This document shows, in pieces, positions 61,256 to 64,000 of a DNA stretch of 64,000 nt. The stretch is taken from NCBI RefSeq assembly GCF_007290395.2, contig NZ_CP041656.2, forward strand, positions 6,853,501 through 6,917,500. Direction: 5' to 3'. Position 1 is the first letter of the stretch; each line of letters starts with the position of its first letter. The notes below the pieces were generated by a model. The model saw nothing but the letters and a program-made list of their open reading frames with translations, was not told the DNA's origin and made no database searches. This stretch comes from Bradyrhizobium cosmicum (GTDB lineage Bacteria > Pseudomonadota > Alphaproteobacteria > Rhizobiales > Xanthobacteraceae). The position numbers and the translations under genes were made by a program.

Positions 61256-63106
61256 ATGACCGACAATCGCAACACCATCCTCGCCGTCATTCTATCAGGC
61301 CTGGTGCTGATCGCCTGGCAGTATTTCTACAACGTGCCGGCGATGGAGAAGCAGCGCGCCCAGCAGCAGGCGGCCGAACTTCAGAAGGGCACGCCGCAGC
61401 CGACGGCGTCGGCGACGCCGGGCGCAGCGCCGCAGCCCGGCGCTCCCGCACAGCCGTCGACCCCGGGCGCCACCCAGCCCGGCCAGCCAGTCGTTGCCCG
61501 CGACACCGCGATCGCTTCCAGCCCGCGCGTGAAGATCGACACGCCGCGGCTTTCCGGCAGCGTGTCGCTGAAGGGCGGCCGCATCGACGACATCGCTCTG
61601 CTGCAGTTCCGCGAGACGGTGGACCCGAAATCGCCGCCGATCATCCTCTATTCGCCCTCGGGCACAGCTGAGCCCTATTACGCCGAGTTCGGCTGGGTCG
61701 CGGCGACCGGTGTCACGGCGAAGATGCCCGATGCGCAGACCGTCTGGCAGCAGGAGGGGTCGGGCAGCCTGACGCCGACCGCGCCCGTGGTGTTGAAGTG
61801 GGACAACGGGGATGGCCTCACCTTCCGCCGCACCATCGCAGTCGACGACCACTATCTGTTCACGATCAAGGACGAGGTGAGCAATGTCGGCAGTGCGCCG
61901 GTCACGCTCTATCCGTTCGCGCTGATCTCGCGTCACGGCGCCCCGCAGGTCTCGGGCTATTACATCCTGCACGAAGGCCTGATCGGCTATCTCGGCGACG
62001 AGAAGCTGCAGGAATACGCCTACAAGAAAGTCGACGAAGCCAAGACGGTGAACTTCAACAATGTCACCAATGGCTGGCTCGGCATCACCGACAAATACTG
62101 GGCTTCGGCGCTGCTGCCCGACACCGGTGCACGGCTGCAGGCGCGGTTCTCATCGAACCCGGTCGGCAACCTCCACACCTACCAGACCGACTATCTGCTC
62201 GACCCCGTCACCGTCGCGATCGGCGGCACTGCGACCGCGAATGCGCGGCTGTTCGCGGGCGCCAAGGAAGCCGGCGTCGTCGGCGTGTTCCCGTTCGCCG
62301 GCCTCGGCGGCTACAACAAGGAACTCGGGCTGAACCACTTCGATCTCCTGATCGACTGGGGCTGGTTCTACTTCATCACCAAGCCGATGTTCCTCGGCCT
62401 CGACTTCTTCTACCGCTTCTTCGGCAATTTCGGCATCTCGATCCTGCTCGTGACCGTGATCGTGAAGCTGCTGTTCTTCCCGCTGGCGAACAAGTCCTAC
62501 GCCTCGATGGCGAAGATGAAGTCGGTGCAGCCGCAGCTCGCGGCGCTGAAAGAGCGCTATCCCGACGACAAGGTGAAACAGCAGCAGGAGATGATGGAGA
62601 TCTACCGCAAGGAGAAGATCAATCCGGTCGCCGGCTGTCTTCCCGTGGTGATCCAGATCCCGGTGTTCTTCTCGCTCTACAAGGTGCTGTTCGTCACCAT
62701 CGAGATGCGGCACGCGCCGTTCTTCGGCTGGATCAAGGACCTCTCGGCGCCGGACCCGACCAATCTGTTCACCCTGTTCGGCCTGATCCCGTTCGACCCG
62801 ACCACGCTGCCGCTGTTCGGTCACTACCTCGCGCTCGGCATCTGGCCGATCATCATGGGCATCACGATGTGGTTCCAGATGAAGCTGAACCCGACGCCGC
62901 CGGATCCGACCCAGCAGATGATCTTCAACTGGATGCCGCTGATCTTCACCTTCATGCTGGCGGGCTTCCCGGCGGGTCTGGTGATCTACTGGGCCTGGAA
63001 CAACACGCTCTCGGTACTGCAGCAGAGCTTCATCATGCGCCGCAACGGCGTGAAGGTGGAACTGTTCGACAATCTCAAGGCGACGTTCGCGAAGAAAGCG
63101 ACGTAG
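61256..63106 (+). CDS. yidC: Membrane protein insertase YidC
   Basis: This 616-residue protein inserts membrane proteins and folds them. Its first membrane segment is at ILAVILSGLVLIAWQYFY. A Pro/Ala/Gln-rich linker (about residues 45-80) leads to the large periplasmic domain. The core YidC region from FFYRFFGNFGISILLVTVIVKLLFFPLANKSYASMAKM (in parts) to the last segment has the typical hydrophilic-groove arginine. It has the long periplasmic form of Gram-negatives. The start at 61256 is 16 bp after rnpA. Confidence 0.96.
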   Translation: MTDNRNTILAVILSGLVLIAWQYFYNVPAMEKQRAQQQAAELQKGTPQPTASATPGAAPQPGAPAQPSTPGATQPGQPVVARDTAIASSPRVKIDTPRLSGSVSLKGGRIDDIALLQFRETVDPKSPPIILYSPSGTAEPYYAEFGWVAATGVTAKMPDAQTVWQQEGSGSLTPTAPVVLKWDNGDGLTFRRTIAVDDHYLFTIKDEVSNVGSAPVTLYPFALISRHGAPQVSGYYILHEGLIGYLGDEKLQEYAYKKVDEAKTVNFNNVTNGWLGITDKYWASALLPDTGARLQARFSSNPVGNLHTYQTDYLLDPVTVAIGGTATANARLFAGAKEAGVVGVFPFAGLGGYNKELGLNHFDLLIDWGWFYFITKPMFLGLDFFYRFFGNFGISILLVTVIVKLLFFPLANKSYASMAKMKSVQPQLAALKERYPDDKVKQQQEMMEIYRKEKINPVAGCLPVVIQIPVFFSLYKVLFVTIEMRHAPFFGWIKDLSAPDPTNLFTLFGLIPFDPTTLPLFGHYLALGIWPIIMGITMWFQMKLNPTPPDPTQQMIFNWMPLIFTFMLAGFPAGLVIYWAWNNTLSVLQQSFIMRRNGVKVELFDNLKATFAKKAT

Positions 63107-63152
63107 CTTCACTCCAGCGTGCGCGCTCATGTGGGCGCAAATGCCTCCAAGT

Positions 63153-63241
63153 CGTCATGCCCGGGCTCGTCCCGGGCATCCACGTTTTGGAGGGTGCCGC
63201 ATCGACAGACGTGGATGGCCGGGACAAGCCCGGCCATGACG
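63153..63241. repeat. Palindromic repeat (CGTCATGCCCGGG / CCCGGCCATGACG)
   Basis: An 89-bp element with inverted arms CGTCATGCCCGGG...GCATCCACG and CGTGGATGGCCGGG...CCGGCCATGACG lies between yidC and yihA. It belongs to the class of Bradyrhizobium intergenic palindromes. Confidence 0.75.
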
Positions 63242-63259
63242 AGAGGATAGAGTGGTCGG

Positions 63260-63922
63260 ATGAACGACGTGACCGACGACAAAGATGCGAAGCTGATCGA
63301 GGCCGGGCGAAAGCTGTTCACCCGCGACTGGCAGTTCATCTGGGCCTCGCCCTCGGTCCAGACGCTGCCGCCGATGGACGGGCTGGAGATCGCCTTTGCC
63401 GGCCGCTCCAATGTCGGCAAGTCCAGCCTGATCAACGCGCTCACGGGGCGCAATGCGCTTGCGCGCACCTCGCATACGCCCGGCCGCACCCAGGAGCTGA
63501 TCTTCTTCGAGGTCCCCGGGAAAAAAGACCTGCGCCTCGTCGACATGCCCGGCTATGGCTACGCCAAGGCGCCCAAGAGCCAGGTCGCGTCCTGGACCGA
63601 GCTGATCCACAAATTCCTGCTGGGACGCGCCAGCCTCGCGCGCGTCTACGTGCTGGTCGACGCGCGGCACGGGCTCAAGGACGTCGATCTCGAAATCCTT
63701 GGGACGCTCGACCGCTCCGCCGTCAGCTACCAGATCGTGCTGACCAAGGCCGACCAGGTGAAGGCGTCCGAGCTTCAGACCTGCATCGCCGAGACCGAGG
63801 CCGCGCTGGCCAAGCATCCGGCTGCGTTCCCGAACGTGCTTGCGACCTCGTCACGCAGCTCGACCGGCATGGCCGAACTGCGCGCCGCAATCGCCAAGCT
63901 ACTGGAGGAGCGGAGCTCGTGA
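63260..63922 (+). CDS. yihA: Ribosome biogenesis GTPase YihA/YsxC (EngB)
   Basis: This 220-residue GTPase assists 50S assembly. Its G1 P-loop is GRSNVGKSSLINAL at about residues 48-61, G3 is DMPGYG and G4 is TKAD. The short N-terminal extension and length are normal for YihA. It lies downstream of yidC, separated by the palindromic repeat, and its stop overlaps the start of the DUF423 gene. Confidence 0.95.
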   Translation: MNDVTDDKDAKLIEAGRKLFTRDWQFIWASPSVQTLPPMDGLEIAFAGRSNVGKSSLINALTGRNALARTSHTPGRTQELIFFEVPGKKDLRLVDMPGYGYAKAPKSQVASWTELIHKFLLGRASLARVYVLVDARHGLKDVDLEILGTLDRSAVSYQIVLTKADQVKASELQTCIAETEAALAKHPAAFPNVLATSSRSSTGMAELRAAIAKLLEERSS

Positions 63923-64000
63923 TGGCGCGCCTGCTGGTTGGGCTTGCCGGTTTGATGGGCGCCGCCGGCGTCGCGCTGGCGGCCGCTTCGGCCCACGGCG
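63922..64000 (+). CDS. DUF423 membrane protein (truncated by window end)
   Basis: The first 26 residues, ARLLVGLAGLMGAAGVALAAA then SAHG, are the N-terminus of a DUF423/YgdD small membrane protein. The start ATG (63922) overlaps the yihA stop (TGATG). Only the start is in the window, so the function is unknown. Confidence 0.75.
   Translation, partial: MARLLVGLAGLMGAAGVALAAASAHG

Overview
The window is high-GC alphaproteobacterial chromosome. It most resembles Bradyrhizobium or a close relative, judging by the protein sequences, the rpmH-rnpA-yidC-yihA block, a FegA/FegB-like ferric siderophore pair, and several dispersed palindromic repeats between genes. This is a recognition-based judgement; no database search was possible.

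The left quarter (1690-16042) is a complete carbon-phosphorus lyase locus for phosphonate use. A leftward operon phnGHIJKLMN carries the catalytic core, and an FMN-binding PPOX-type flavoprotein is fused to its end by operon spacing. The regulator gene phnF diverges from phnG. A second leftward operon, phnCDE1E2, encodes the uptake ABC transporter. A third, rightward unit encodes a hexapeptide acyltransferase, a second divergent PhnM and a DUF1045 2H-phosphoesterase. Each of the three metabolic units has a Pho-box-like direct repeat with 11-bp spacing upstream. A perfect 11-bp-arm palindrome in the phnF-phnG gap is the probable PhnF operator, and a strong hairpin plus T-tract sits between phnD and phnE1. 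No phnP is present, so the DUF1045 protein is a candidate for the missing cyclic-phosphodiesterase step. To the left of the locus is an outer-membrane protein with two tandem beta-barrel modules, cut by the window edge.

From 16 to 34 kb is a mosaic of metabolic genes: an L-2-keto-3-deoxyarabonate dehydratase-like aldolase, a chemoreceptor, an enoyl-CoA hydratase with a MarR regulator, a tannase/feruloyl-esterase family protein, serA, a triple-rhodanese protein, a DUF1963 protein, a TonB receptor/PepSY pair with a probable Irr box, and a divergent DapA-like / FAD-oxidase / GntR catabolic cluster. Two gene remnants survive here: a TetR C-terminus at 20771-20917 and a BKACE (DUF849) C-terminus at 34286-34450.

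From 34.5 to 48.3 kb are ygiQ, a higBA toxin-antitoxin pair with its palindrome, an amide-utilisation region (two acetamidase/formamidase genes around an ABC transporter and a transposase-derived HTH protein), an Rrf2-methyltransferase pair, and a StyA/flavin-reductase monooxygenase pair facing a LysR regulator across a near-perfect 29-bp palindrome.

From 48.3 to 64 kb are a lipoprotein, an M48-type protease, an exopolysaccharide module (Wzz-type protein, GH5 glycosidase, polymerase), a metal module (P1B ATPase with a TPC motif, VIT1-type transporter, cytochrome b561), tRNA-Arg(ACG), an orphan histidine kinase, and the housekeeping block rpmH-rnpA-yidC-yihA ending in a truncated DUF423 gene.
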